Shown: positions 28,113 through 36,590, counted from the stretch's first letter. The stretch: 64,000 bases of DNA from Microbacterium trichothecenolyticum (GCF_000956465.1 NZ_JYJA01000041.1:305678-369677); one strand, 5' to 3'. Notes: generated by a model from the sequence alone, not told the origin. Translations and numbers: made by a program.

Positions 28113-29792
28113 TCAGTCACGTGTGAGCTTGCGGTACGCGGTGCGGTGCGGACGTGCCGCCTCCACGCCCAGGCGTTCGACCTTGTTGGCCTCGTACGCC
28201 TCGAAGTTCCCCTCGAACCAGTACCACTTGTCGGGGTCTTCGTCGGTGCCTTCGTACGCGAGGATGTGGGTCGCGATGCGGTCGAGGAACCACCGGTCGT
28301 GCGTGATGACCACGGCACACCCGGGGAACTCGAGCAGGGCGTTCTCAAGCGACTGCAGCGTCTCGACGTCGAGGTCGTTGGTCGGCTCGTCGAGGAGCAG
28401 CAGGTTGCCGCCCTCCTTGAGCGTGAGCGCGAGGTTGAGGCGGTTGCGCTCACCGCCGGAGAGCACTCCCGCCTTCTTCTGCTGGTCGGGACCCTTGAAC
28501 CCGAACTTCGACACATAGGCGCGCGACGGGATCTCGGTCTTGCCGACCGTGATGATGTCGAGCCCGTCCGACACGACCTCCCACAGTGTCTTGTTCGGAT
28601 CGATGCTGGCACGCGACTGGTCGACGTAGCTGATCTTGACCGTCTCGCCGACCTTGAGGTCGCCGCCGTCGAGGGGTTCGAGACCCACGATGGTCTTGAA
28701 AAGCGTCGTCTTTCCCACACCGTTCGGGCCGATGACGCCGACGATGCCGTTCGGCGGGAGCGTGAAGCTCAGCCCGTCGATGAGCGAGCGGCCGTCGAAG
28801 CCCTTCTGCAGCTTCTTCGCCTCGATCACGACGCTGCCCAGGCGCGGTCCGGGCGGAATCGTGATCTCCTCGAAGTCGAGCTTGCGGGTGCGGTCGGCCT
28901 CGGCCGCCATCTCCTCGTAGCGCGCGAGACGCGCCTTCGACTTGGCCTGGCGCCCCTTCTGGTTCGAGCGCACCCATTCGAGCTCCTCGGCGAGGCGCTT
29001 GGCGAGCTTGGCGTCCTTCTTGCCCTGGATGGCGAGGCGCTCCGACTTCTTCTCCAGGTAGGTCGAGTAGTTCCCCTCGTAGCCGATCAGACGCCCGCGG
29101 TCGACCTCGGCGATCCACTCCGCGACGTTGTCGAGGAAGTACCGGTCGTGGGTGATCGCGATCACGGCGCCGGGGTACTTCTGAAGGTGCTGCTCGAGCC
29201 AGAGCACGCTCTCTGCGTCGAGGTGGTTCGTGGGCTCGTCGAGCAGGAGCAGATCGGGCTTCTGCAGCAGGAGCTTGGTCAGGGCGACGCGCCGCTTCTC
29301 ACCACCCGAGAGCGGGCCGATCTCGGCGTCGGCCGGCGGGGTGCGCAGCGCGTCCATCGCCTGTTCGAGCTGGGAGTCGAGGTCCCAGGCGTCAGCGGCG
29401 TCGATCTCCTCCTGGAGCACGCCCATCTCGGCGAGCAGGGCGTCGAAGTCGGCGTCGGGGTCGGCCATGAGGCCGGAGATCTCGTTGAACCGGTCGACCT
29501 TCGCCTTGATCGCGATGCCGTCCTGGATGTTCTCGAGGACCGTCTTGGTCTCGTCGAGCTCGGGCTCCTGCATCAGGATGCCGACCGTGAAACCCGGGCT
29601 GAGCTTTGCCTCACCGTTCGACGGCGTGTCGAGCCCGGCCATGATCTTCAGGATCGTCGACTTTCCCGCGCCGTTGGGACCGACCATGCCGATCTTCGCG
29701 CCGGGGAGGAACGCCATCGTGACGTCGTCGAGGATCAGCTTGTCGCCGACGGCCTTACGGGCGCGGACCATCGAGTAGATGTACTCAGCCAT
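28113..29792 (-). CDS. ettA: Energy-dependent translational throttle protein EttA (ABC-F)
   Basis: 559-aa soluble ABC-F ATPase that binds the ribosomal E site and gates elongation according to energy state. Two NBDs: Walker A GPNGAGKST (~39-47) and GPNGVGKTT (~345), signatures LSGGEKRR and LSGGERNR, each with Walker B LLLDEPTN. The Arm insertion within the first NBD and the inter-domain linker (RLAEELEWVRSNQKGRQAK) identify EttA rather than an antibiotic-resistance ABC-F. First gene of a unit with the thioesterase. Confidence 0.95.
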   Translation of the reverse strand: MAEYIYSMVRARKAVGDKLILDDVTMAFLPGAKIGMVGPNGAGKSTILKIMAGLDTPSNGEAKLSPGFTVGILMQEPELDETKTVLENIQDGIAIKAKVDRFNEISGLMADPDADFDALLAEMGVLQEEIDAADAWDLDSQLEQAMDALRTPPADAEIGPLSGGEKRRVALTKLLLQKPDLLLLDEPTNHLDAESVLWLEQHLQKYPGAVIAITHDRYFLDNVAEWIAEVDRGRLIGYEGNYSTYLEKKSERLAIQGKKDAKLAKRLAEELEWVRSNQKGRQAKSKARLARYEEMAAEADRTRKLDFEEITIPPGPRLGSVVIEAKKLQKGFDGRSLIDGLSFTLPPNGIVGVIGPNGVGKTTLFKTIVGLEPLDGGDLKVGETVKISYVDQSRASIDPNKTLWEVVSDGLDIITVGKTEIPSRAYVSKFGFKGPDQQKKAGVLSGGERNRLNLALTLKEGGNLLLLDEPTNDLDVETLQSLENALLEFPGCAVVITHDRWFLDRIATHILAYEGTDEDPDKWYWFEGNFEAYEANKVERLGVEAARPHRTAYRKLTRD

Positions 29793-29904
29793 GCGGGTTT
29801 CTGCTCTCTTTGGACTTCAGACGTCAGCGTCCCAGCCTACCGGGCGACGCGACGAGCGGCGTGAGCCGACCCGCGTCCGAGCCGGTGCGGGTGGCGGTCG
29901 GGCC

Positions 29905-30432
29905 TCACCAGTCGATGGGCCGCGTCTGCCCGACGAGGCAGTTCCCCTCGGCGAGCACCGGGACCACGACGGTGACGGGATCTCCCGTCGCCGGGCCGAC
30001 CTGGCCGACGAGGCACTGGTCGTTCCACCGCACAGAGAACTGGATGCTCTCGGCGGGATTGCCCACCGTCGAAAGGTCCTGCGTCACCTGCATCGCGGCC
30101 TTGTCGAACCCCGCCGCGGTGAGCGCATCGATATACGCCCGGCCCGTCACCCGGGCGTCCGTCGCCCACACCGCCGCGGTGACCGACGAGAACAGCGGGA
30201 GGTTGTCGTCAGCCGTCCCCTCCGGCACGAGCGTGGGCTCCGGCGGCGTCGTCGGCGAGGCGCTCGGGCTCGGGGCGCCGTCGGTCGTCGTCGTGGTCGG
30301 CTCCGGCTCGGGCTCCGGCTCACCAGGGCTGCACGCGGTGAGCGCGCCGACGAGCGCGAGTGCGGCGATCACCCGCATGGCGCGCAGTGAACGGACGTCG
30401 AAGCGAGCGCGGGGCGGGAGGTCTCGGGCCAC
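29905..30432 (-). CDS. Secreted lipoprotein of unknown function
   Basis: 175-aa predicted lipoprotein. The signal peptide ends in the lipobox LTAC (Cys at ~34), followed by a Pro/Glu/Thr/Ser-rich linker (about residues 36-67) and a compact domain containing a Cys pair (NDQCLVGQ, EGNCLVGQ). Likely membrane-anchored outside the cell; resembles a conserved Microbacteriaceae lipoprotein domain. Two starts are possible: GTG at 30432, preceded 6 nt earlier by TAAACT (a good -10, so leaderless), or ATG at 30378. Neither has a Shine-Dalgarno. Confidence 0.8.
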   Translation of the reverse strand: MARDLPPRARFDVRSLRAMRVIAALALVGALTACSPGEPEPEPEPTTTTTDGAPSPSASPTTPPEPTLVPEGTADDNLPLFSSVTAAVWATDARVTGRAYIDALTAAGFDKAAMQVTQDLSTVGNPAESIQFSVRWNDQCLVGQVGPATGDPVTVVVPVLAEGNCLVGQTRPIDW

Positions 30433-30475
30433 GGGGAGAGTTTAGGGGCCGCCGGCCCCGCGCAAGCTGAACGCC

Positions 30476-31021
30476 TCAGAAGGGCGCGTCCGTGCCGCCC
30501 GTCGACGAGTCAGCGCCCGTCGCGACGGCGGCGAGCATCGGCCTCGCGGCCCCTTCGATCTCTTCACCTGCGGACGCGCCGTCGACCCCGGGGGTCGCCC
30601 ACGCGTCGTCGCCGACCGGAGCCGGCCGGGCCCCGGCGGCATCGATCGTCGCGCCGTTGGCATCCTTCACGAACGTCGTCGTCCCCCAGAGCAGGTCGTG
30701 CCCGATCGCCTCGGCGTCGATCTCGATCGCCGTGCCACGGCGGGTGCCGTTGTCCCATTCGCGCAGCCGCAGGCGGCCGGTGAGGATCACCCGATCTCCC
30801 TTCTGCAACGACCGATACGCGTGGTCGGCCAGCGAGCGGAACACCGAGACGGTGTACCAGTTCGTCCCGGCGTCGGTCCACGCTTCCGCTGCGCGGTCGT
30901 AGCGTCGCTGGCCGCTCGCCACCCGGAAGGTGGCGATCGGCACCCCGGCCGGCGTGCGTTTCAACTCCGGAGGTGTCGCCACATTGCCGGTGATCGTGAT
31001 GGTGTCGCCTCTGTCGCTCAT
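30476..31021 (-). CDS. Single-stranded DNA-binding protein (SSB-like)
   Basis: 181-aa OB-fold protein. ITITGNVATPPELKRT and NWYTVSVFRSLADHA match the SSB core in residues 1-110. The C-terminus is Ala/Gly/Ser-rich and ends TDAPF, a degenerate form of the acidic SSB tip, so partner recruitment may be retained. It is probably an accessory paralogue: the housekeeping ssb normally sits between rpsF and rpsR, which are absent here. GAGAGGA precedes the ATG at 31021. Confidence 0.88.
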   Translation of the reverse strand: MSDRGDTITITGNVATPPELKRTPAGVPIATFRVASGQRRYDRAAEAWTDAGTNWYTVSVFRSLADHAYRSLQKGDRVILTGRLRLREWDNGTRRGTAIEIDAEAIGHDLLWGTTTFVKDANGATIDAAGARPAPVGDDAWATPGVDGASAGEEIEGAARPMLAAVATGADSSTGGTDAPF

Positions 31022-31251
31022 CGCTCATCCTCTCTGTCTCCCGAGGACCCTCCTCGGTCCTGCCGGCGCCCCGTGCCCGAGGACGCCGGCAGTGCACTCA
31101 GCCTCCCCGCGCGCAAGCGCTCGGAGTGAGGCGGGCCGGCGATCTGTGGACAGCGACTTGGTTCGCGTCGCTGGGGAGGAAACGCCGGAGAAGCCCTCCC
31201 GCCAGGAATGTCGGCGGTCGTAGCTATGTTCGAACGCAGAGGAGGTACACC

Positions 31252-31515
31252 ATGCCAGCTCTCGTTGAAACCCGCACATCGGGCCCGCCGACGCTCCAGA
31301 CGCGGACCCGCTTGCGTCTCATCGCCGCGTCGCCGTCCCTCTGGCGGGTCGTGGAACCGGACGGGCGCGTGATCGGCCATCTCCAAGAGGTCGCGCAGGC
31401 GGGCGCCATCCGCTTCCGCGCGCGACGCTACAGCCCCGCAGCGCACGCCTTCCGCGATCTGGGCGATTTCTGGAGCGCCGACGACGCGGTCGAGTGTCTG
31501 GTGTTCGCCCGCTGA
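31252..31515 (+). CDS. Small conserved basic protein, unknown function
   Basis: 87-aa protein starting MPALVETRTSGPP behind GAGGAGGT at 31239-31246, the best ribosome binding site in this area. Arg-rich, with an antiparallel-strand pattern (SLWRVVEPDGRVIGHLQ, FRARRYSP). No family recognised. Its promoter should be in 31120-31240, where TAGCTATGTT (31221-31230) is a possible -10. Confidence 0.72.
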   Translation: MPALVETRTSGPPTLQTRTRLRLIAASPSLWRVVEPDGRVIGHLQEVAQAGAIRFRARRYSPAAHAFRDLGDFWSADDAVECLVFAR

Positions 31516-31560
31516 GACCGCGAGCCGGGGTGGGGTGGGGTGGGGCGCAGGCCCGCGTGT

Positions 31561-32985
31561 TCAGATGACCGCGCCGACCTGCTCCACCAGCGTCGACGGC
31601 GCACCGGCGCGCACCGACGACCAGGCGTCGGCGAGCACGTCTGCGGCGCGCACCATCTCCTCGGGCGGCGCAGTGAAAGGCACGCGGAGGTGTCGCTCGT
31701 GCCCGCCCTCAACGGAGAAGCGCGGCCCGGCGCTCAACAGCACCCCGCGTGCCCGCGCCTCGATGACCAGCGCGGAACTGAGCGGGGCGCCCAGTTCGAT
31801 CCAGAGCGAGACGCCGCCATGCACTTCGGGCAGGTCCCACGAGGGCAGGCGCTGTTTCAGCGCCCGCACGAGCGCGTCCCGCCCCGATCGCAGCAGCTCT
31901 GAGCGTTGCACGACGACGTCCTCGAACTGCGAGAGCAGCCGGGTCGCGATCGCCTGCTCGAACTCGGGCGTGCCGAGGTCATGTGCGGGCCGCGCCGCGA
32001 CGAGTCTGCGGATCAGATCGCCGTCGGCGCGCACCCACCCGAGCCGCAGCCCACCCCACACCGTCTTGCCCAGAGAGCCGATGCGCACGACCGTCCCGGG
32101 CTCCGACGCCGCGAAGCCTGCCGCGAGGGATCCGCGGTCGATGTCCAGATCCGCGGTGGTCTCATCGAGGACGAGCACCGATCCCGACCGCTCCCCCGCC
32201 GCGAGCATCGCCTCACGCTCGCCGACGCTCATGCTCCGGCCCGTGGGGTTCTGGAAGTCGGGCATCAGGTACGCCATCACGGGGAGGGTACGTGCAAAGG
32301 CCTGCTCGGCTCGATCGAGGTCCCAGCCCGCTTCGGTGGTCACGGGCACGCCCACGAGCCGGGCGCCGGCCCGGCGGAGAGCGTCGGCAGCGTGCGGATA
32401 GGTCGGCGTCTCGACCAGCACGCGGTCGCCCCGGCCGATGAGCACCGACGACACGAGATGTATCGCGCTCTGGGCGCCCGTCGTGACGAGCACCTCGTCA
32501 GGTCGCGTCGGCACCCCGCGTGCGGTGTAGCGGTCGGCGATGGCCTCACGCAGCTCGATGCGCCCGAGGACGTCGTAACCCACGCGCGACACCAGGGCGG
32601 ACGCGGCGCCTGCCGTCTCGGCCATGATCCCGGCCAGGCCCGGCCATGCGGGCGGGCTGGCCTGCTGGAGATCGATCATCCCCTCAGCGGCGTCGGCGCG
32701 CCCGGGCTCCCTGCGCCCGAGAGGCAGCGTGACGCTGCCCGACCCGCGCAGGCTCGCGATGTGGGCGGTCTCCCGCAGGCTTCGATAGGCCGCCGCGACT
32801 GTGCTGCGGCTCAGGTGAAGGGCGGCCGCCAACTCGCGCTCGGCGGGCAGCGCGGTGCGAGGGGCGAGGCGGTTGTCCAGACAGAGCAGGCGGATGCCGT
32901 CGGCCAGTGCTTCGTACGCGGGCTCGCGAGTGCGCCAGCCGCCCAGGGCGGCCGCCAGGGCGCGCGCGGAGATGCGGGAGTCCAT
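31561..32985 (-). CDS. MocR-type (GntR/aminotransferase) transcriptional regulator
   Basis: 474-aa regulator with an N-terminal GntR winged helix (residues ~15-85, segment LPAERELAAALHLSRSTVAAAYR) fused to a fold-type I aminotransferase domain. PLP would bind Lys in SLGKTVWGG. MocR proteins sense PLP or amino-acid adducts and usually act on a divergently transcribed neighbour. Here the neighbour is the YczE-type membrane protein gene, the same pairing seen for PdxR/YczR-like regulators. Start at 32985 is preferred; a longer frame would begin inside the palindrome. Confidence 0.92.
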   Translation of the reverse strand: MDSRISARALAAALGGWRTREPAYEALADGIRLLCLDNRLAPRTALPAERELAAALHLSRSTVAAAYRSLRETAHIASLRGSGSVTLPLGRREPGRADAAEGMIDLQQASPPAWPGLAGIMAETAGAASALVSRVGYDVLGRIELREAIADRYTARGVPTRPDEVLVTTGAQSAIHLVSSVLIGRGDRVLVETPTYPHAADALRRAGARLVGVPVTTEAGWDLDRAEQAFARTLPVMAYLMPDFQNPTGRSMSVGEREAMLAAGERSGSVLVLDETTADLDIDRGSLAAGFAASEPGTVVRIGSLGKTVWGGLRLGWVRADGDLIRRLVAARPAHDLGTPEFEQAIATRLLSQFEDVVVQRSELLRSGRDALVRALKQRLPSWDLPEVHGGVSLWIELGAPLSSALVIEARARGVLLSAGPRFSVEGGHERHLRVPFTAPPEEMVRAADVLADAWSSVRAGAPSTLVEQVGAVI

Positions 32986-33010
32986 GAGGCCAGGGTACTC
33001 ATATTGGACT

Positions 33011-33050
33011 GCATGCGTCGATCCAATTCTACGATTGGATGGACGCATGC
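33011..33050. promoter_or_regulatory. 40-bp near-perfect palindrome, probable MocR operator
   Basis: Arms 33011-33027 and 33034-33050 match at 16 of 17 positions around the spacer TCTACG. It overlaps the yczE start codon (33047). TACGAT (33030-33035) reading right and TAGAAT (33026-33031) reading left are plausible -10 boxes inside it, so both divergent promoters could be controlled at once. An extra ATTGGA at 33003-33008 precedes the left arm. Confidence 0.75.
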
Positions 33051-33655
33051 CACGCCGAATCGCCCAGCTGCTCGTCGGCCTCTTCCTCTACGGAGCGGGC
33101 TGCGCCCTGACCGTCGAAGCCGGCCTCGGGGTCGACCCCTGGACGGTGTTCGCCCAGGGGCTCTCCGTCCGCACGGGGATCGGCATCGGCTGGATCACCA
33201 ACATCGTCGGCTTCTTCGTGCTGCTGTTGTGGATTCCGCTCAGGCAGAAGCCGGGCGTCGGGACGATCGCCAACATCCTCCTGGTCGGCACCAGCATGCA
33301 GGTCGTCCTCGGGGTCGTTCCGCCGGTATCGGGCTTCGCCGCCCAGCTCGCGACACTGCTCGGCGGGATCGTCGTGGTCGCGGTCGCGTCGGGCCTCTAC
33401 ATCGGCGCACACTTCGGCCCTGGACCCCGGGACGGCCTCATGACGGGCATGAACGCCCGCCTCGGCTGGCCGATCTGGCTGTGCCGCGCACTCGTCGAGG
33501 TCTCGGTGCTCATCGTTGGATGGCTGCTGGGCGGCACGATCGGCATCGGCACGGTGCTCTTCGCCGTCCTCATCGGGCCGCTGGTGCACGTCGCACTGCC
33601 CCTGCTCGACACACGCAGAAAGCCGACGCGCGTCGCCGCCGAGCACTCGGCGTGA
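33047..33655 (+). CDS. YczE/YitT-family membrane protein
   Basis: 202-aa integral membrane protein with about five helices. The segments VEAGLGVDPW and FGPGPRDGLM are characteristic of the YczE/YyaS family (COG2364). Function is undefined; MocR-linked members have been proposed to move pyridoxal-related or amino-acid compounds. Start ATG at 33047 lies within the right arm of the palindrome and has no Shine-Dalgarno, suggesting a very short leader. Confidence 0.88.
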   Translation: MPRRIAQLLVGLFLYGAGCALTVEAGLGVDPWTVFAQGLSVRTGIGIGWITNIVGFFVLLLWIPLRQKPGVGTIANILLVGTSMQVVLGVVPPVSGFAAQLATLLGGIVVVAVASGLYIGAHFGPGPRDGLMTGMNARLGWPIWLCRALVEVSVLIVGWLLGGTIGIGTVLFAVLIGPLVHVALPLLDTRRKPTRVAAEHSA

Positions 33656-33701
33656 CGCGCGTCAGCCCACGGCGCTCAGACGATCGCGTGCGCCGTGCGC
33701 A

Positions 33702-33914
33702 TCAGTGCTCGCGGAACATGGGCCAGTCGCTGCCAGGCGTCATGTGCGAGTGAAGTGCGCTCTTCGCGATCTCCATCGTCGGGTATGTGCCCGTCGCTTC
33801 GCTTGCGCCGGCCATGGTGACCGTGTAGCCGCCGTCGTCCTTGCGGATGCTTCCGGCGACGCCGGATGCTCCGTAGGCGACCCAGAGCGGGTGGTGCGTC
33901 TCCGTGGTGCTCAT
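33702..33914 (-). CDS. Small conserved protein, unknown function
   Basis: 70-aa soluble protein with a beta-rich pattern (GSIRKDDGGYTVTM, GTYPTMEIAKSAL) suggesting a small single domain in which a modification or stress role is possible but not shown. AAGGAG precedes the ATG at 33914 with a 6-nt spacer. Converges with the YczE gene. Confidence 0.75.
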   Translation of the reverse strand: MSTTETHHPLWVAYGASGVAGSIRKDDGGYTVTMAGASEATGTYPTMEIAKSALHSHMTPGSDWPMFREH

Positions 33915-34019
33915 CGGTGAACTCCTTTCGATGCGTCCGGTCCTGACGCTACGCCGAGAGAACGTGATGCGCCAGCGTCCGCGACGGCGTGGTGCGACCC
34001 GGTAGTGTGGAAGACCCAT

Positions 34020-34092
34020 CCCTCCGTAGCTCAGGGGACAGAGCGAGCGGTTTCTACCCGCCAGGTCGGGGGTTCGAATCCTCCCGGAGGGG
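34020..34092 (+). tRNA. tRNA-Arg (anticodon TCT)
   Basis: Acceptor CCCTCCG/CGGAGGG, D-arm GCTC/GAGC, anticodon loop TTTCTAC, T-arm GGGGG-TTCGAAT-CCTCC. The anticodon stem has one A-C mismatch at its base. No encoded CCA. TAGTGT at 34003-34008 may be the -10 box. Confidence 0.92.
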
Positions 34093-34169
34093 CGAACGGG
34101 GCTGGCGTGGGAGTCGGCACCCGAGTCCAGGCCCGTGGGATGTCTGGACTTGCGACAAGGATGGAGCAC

Positions 34170-34796
34170 ATGGTGGGTGCATCCGAGAACGACCGTCTGG
34201 TGTGGATCGACTGCGAGATGACCGGGCTCGACCTGGGCGTGGACGAACTGGTGGAGATCGCTGTGGTCATCACCGATTTCGAGCTGCGCACGCTCGATCC
34301 AGGCTTCTCCGTCGTGATCAGACCCGACGACTCGGCGCTGGCGAACATGAACGAGTTCGTCACCAATATGCACCGCAGTTCCGGGTTGCTCGACGAGATC
34401 CCGCAGGGCGTCAGCCTGGCGGACGCGGAGTTCCAGGTCCTCGAGTACATCCAGCGATTCGTCCCGCTCGAGGGGAAGGCACCTCTCGCCGGGAACACGA
34501 TCGGCACCGACCGCATGTTCCTCGCAAAGTACATGCCGCGGGTGGACCGCTGGCTGCACTACCGCAACGTCGACGTGTCGAGCATCAAGGAGCTTTCGCG
34601 CCGCTGGTACCCGCGCGCGTACATCCACGCACCCGCGAAGGACGGCGGTCACCGCGCCTTGGCCGACATCCTCGAGTCGATCCGCGAGCTCGCCTACTAC
34701 CGCCAGGCGGTGTTCGTTCCGGAGCCCGGTCCGACGAGCGACGGCGCGCGCGCGGCGGCTGCTGCCGTCGTGTCGTCGTTTGCTCCGGAGGTGTGA
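34170..34796 (+). CDS. orn: Oligoribonuclease
   Basis: 208-aa DEDDh 3'-5' exoribonuclease that degrades 2-5 nt RNA and c-di-GMP-derived pGpG in the cytoplasm. ExoI motif WIDCEMTGLD, ExoII region NTIGTDRMFLAKYM, ExoIII HRALADILESI. Start taken at 34170, 8 nt after AAGGA; an in-frame ATG at 34161 would add three residues. Sits between tRNA-Arg and tRNA-His and reads the same way. Confidence 0.95.
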   Translation: MVGASENDRLVWIDCEMTGLDLGVDELVEIAVVITDFELRTLDPGFSVVIRPDDSALANMNEFVTNMHRSSGLLDEIPQGVSLADAEFQVLEYIQRFVPLEGKAPLAGNTIGTDRMFLAKYMPRVDRWLHYRNVDVSSIKELSRRWYPRAYIHAPAKDGGHRALADILESIRELAYYRQAVFVPEPGPTSDGARAAAAAVVSSFAPEV

Positions 34797-34832
34797 GAGA
34801 ATCGTCTGGTTGCCCGCGCGAGCGGGAGACAT

Positions 34833-34909
34833 GGTGGGTATAGCTCAGTTGGTAGAGCACCTGGTTGTGGTCCAGGGGGTCGCGGGTTCAAGTCCCGTTA
34901 CTCACCCCA
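34833..34909 (+). tRNA. tRNA-His (anticodon GTG), prophage attachment target
   Basis: Includes the G at -1 and an encoded CCA (34907-34909), unlike the other three tRNA genes here. Acceptor GTGGGTA/TACTCAC, anticodon stem CCTGG/CCAGG with loop TTGTGGT, T-arm CGGGTTCAAGTCCCG. The integrase gene begins 134 bp downstream, so the 3' end of this gene is the likely integration site and stays intact at the left junction. Confidence 0.96.
34866..34909. other. Probable attL core region (3' half of tRNA-His)
   Basis: Tyrosine integrases of actinophages often recombine in the anticodon-to-3'-end half of a tRNA gene and restore it with phage DNA. The integrase lies directly downstream. The encoded CCA, absent in the neighbouring tRNAs, fits a phage-supplied 3' end. 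The exact crossover cannot be set without attR, which is outside the window. Confidence 0.65.
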
Positions 34910-34916
34910 TGTATAT

Positions 34917-34932
34917 CCTTGAAAAATCAAGG
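34917..34932 (+). terminator. Small hairpin after tRNA-His
   Basis: CCTTGA / TCAAGG stem with an AAAA loop in an AT-richer stretch just past the tRNA. It could end the tRNA transcript or be part of the att site structure. Confidence 0.4.
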
Positions 34933-34957
34933 GTGATTCCGGCTCTGAAAGCTCTTT

Positions 34958-34977
34958 GCCTACATCTCGCCTACATC
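34958..34977. repeat. Direct repeat GCCTACATC beside attL
   Basis: Two exact 9-bp copies (34958-34966 and 34969-34977) with 11-bp periodicity, about one helical turn, between the tRNA and the integrase start. Such repeats are typical of integrase arm-type or excisionase sites. Confidence 0.5.
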
Positions 34978-35043
34978 GGAAGGTTCTGCACCGCATAGAT
35001 CACGCACCGTCAGCCCAGTCATAGGGCGGAAAGTGAGTGACCA

Positions 35044-36486
35044 ATGGCGAGTGTTACCGAGCGCATTTCGGAGCGGACAGGAGCCGTCTCCTACCGTGTG
35101 CAGTTCCGCGTCCGCGGAGCGATGAAGCAGGAGACATTCGAAGATCCCGTCGGCGCATACGAGTTCGGCGACCTGGTCGACCAGATCGGCGGCGAGGCCG
35201 CGCGGATGGTGCTCGAACGCCGGCGCGCATCGCTCGAGGCGACGCCGACCCTGCGCGAGTTCACGGCGACGTATCTCGACAAGAAGTCGGGCATCCTCAC
35301 CGGCATTGAGGACGGCACGCGCAAGGGCTACGAGCGCGCGGCCGAGCTGTCGTTCCTGCGCATCCTCGGCGCGCTCCCGATCGACGCGATCGACCGGCAG
35401 GACGTGGGCCGGTGGCTCGCGTGGCAGGAAGAGCAGCCGTCGACGCGCAGCTCGACCGGCAAGGTGTCGGCCAAGACCGTGAAGAACTACCACGGCCTGC
35501 TGTCGTCTATCCTGAAGGCCGCCGTCGCGCAGAAGCTCCGCGACGACAACCCGGCTTTCAAGATGCGGCTCAGCCAGGGCGTGAAGCGCGAGGCGGTGTT
35601 CCTCTCCCCCGCCGAGTTCCGCACCCTGCTCCACTTCATCCGGGACTACTACAAGCCGTTCGTGCTGTTCCTCGCCGGCACCGGCCTCCGGTGGGGCGAG
35701 GCGACGGCGCTGCACTGGCGGGACGTGAACCTGTGGGCGGCGACGCCGACGGTGCGCGTCGTGCAGGCGTGGAAGAAGTCGGGCGGTGGCGGGCCGGTGC
35801 TCGCGCACCCGAAGTCGTCGAAGGCGCGACGCACTGTGTCGATGCACCAGGGCCTCGCGACCGCGCTCGGACAGCCGGGAAACGGCGACGAGCTCGTCTT
35901 CCCCGGGAAGCTGTCGGGCAACCACCTCTGGTACGCACGGTTCTCCCGGTCGACGTGGAACCCTGCCGTCGAGAAGGCGATGGACAAGGAGCTCTGCGCG
36001 TCGCTTGGCTTGACACCTCTCACCCGTCGCCCCACTCCACACGACCTGCGGCACACGCACGCGTCGTGGCTCATCGCCGCCGGCCAGCCGCTCCCGTACA
36101 TTCAGGCGCGGCTCGGGCACGAGAAGATCACGACGACGGTCGACGTGTACGGCCACCTCGTGCCGGACGCGCACGAGCGCCTGGCGTTCGCGATCGAGCA
36201 GACCCTTGACGGCGCGGTCGGCCAGACCGCGATCGCCGCGCCCGAGCCTGAGCACAGCGAGTACGTGATCGAAGAGGACGACATGATCGACGCCGAGGTC
36301 GTCGAGGCTCTGCCGCCCCTCGCGATCGAGCCCGCGAAGCGCACGCTCCCGCACGAGGACCGCGACGCGAAGGTCCGGTCGATGCGCGGCCAGGGCATGA
36401 CGATGCGCGCGATCGCCGACCGCATGGGGATGAGCACCCGCACCATTCAGGCTGTGCTCCGCGATGCCGTGGAGGTGACGTCGTGA
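35044..36486 (+). CDS. int: Tyrosine-type integrase with a C-terminal helix-turn-helix extension
   Basis: 480-aa site-specific recombinase integrating the prophage at tRNA-His. N-terminal arm-binding-like domain (1-70), SAM-like core-binding domain (~70-165), catalytic domain (~185-385) with Arg216 in GTGLRWGE, His333 and Arg336 in HDLRHTH, His359 in LGHEKI and nucleophile Tyr369 in VYGHL. After the catalytic domain, where most relatives end, come about 50 acidic linker residues and an HTH at ~441-475 (MTMRAIADRMGMSTRTIQAV). The next gene overlaps by 4 bp. Confidence 0.95.
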   Translation: MASVTERISERTGAVSYRVQFRVRGAMKQETFEDPVGAYEFGDLVDQIGGEAARMVLERRRASLEATPTLREFTATYLDKKSGILTGIEDGTRKGYERAAELSFLRILGALPIDAIDRQDVGRWLAWQEEQPSTRSSTGKVSAKTVKNYHGLLSSILKAAVAQKLRDDNPAFKMRLSQGVKREAVFLSPAEFRTLLHFIRDYYKPFVLFLAGTGLRWGEATALHWRDVNLWAATPTVRVVQAWKKSGGGGPVLAHPKSSKARRTVSMHQGLATALGQPGNGDELVFPGKLSGNHLWYARFSRSTWNPAVEKAMDKELCASLGLTPLTRRPTPHDLRHTHASWLIAAGQPLPYIQARLGHEKITTTVDVYGHLVPDAHERLAFAIEQTLDGAVGQTAIAAPEPEHSEYVIEEDDMIDAEVVEALPPLAIEPAKRTLPHEDRDAKVRSMRGQGMTMRAIADRMGMSTRTIQAVLRDAVEVTS

Positions 36487-36590
36487 AGCGGCCGTGGTGG
36501 CGCGACCCGTTCGTGCTCATCGTGCTCGGGCTCAACGCGCTGGTGATCGCCGCCGCGGTGTTGATCGGTGTCGCGGGAGGTGCCCAGTGA
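36483..36590 (+). CDS. Tiny single-span membrane protein
   Basis: 35-aa protein read from a GTG that overlaps the integrase stop (GTGA). After KRPWWRDPF there is one hydrophobic helix (VLIVLGLNALVIAAAVLIGV) and GGAQ at the end. Its own stop overlaps the next start the same way, so int, this gene and the DUF2637 gene form a tight operon. Function unknown. Confidence 0.7.
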   Translation: MKRPWWRDPFVLIVLGLNALVIAAAVLIGVAGGAQ

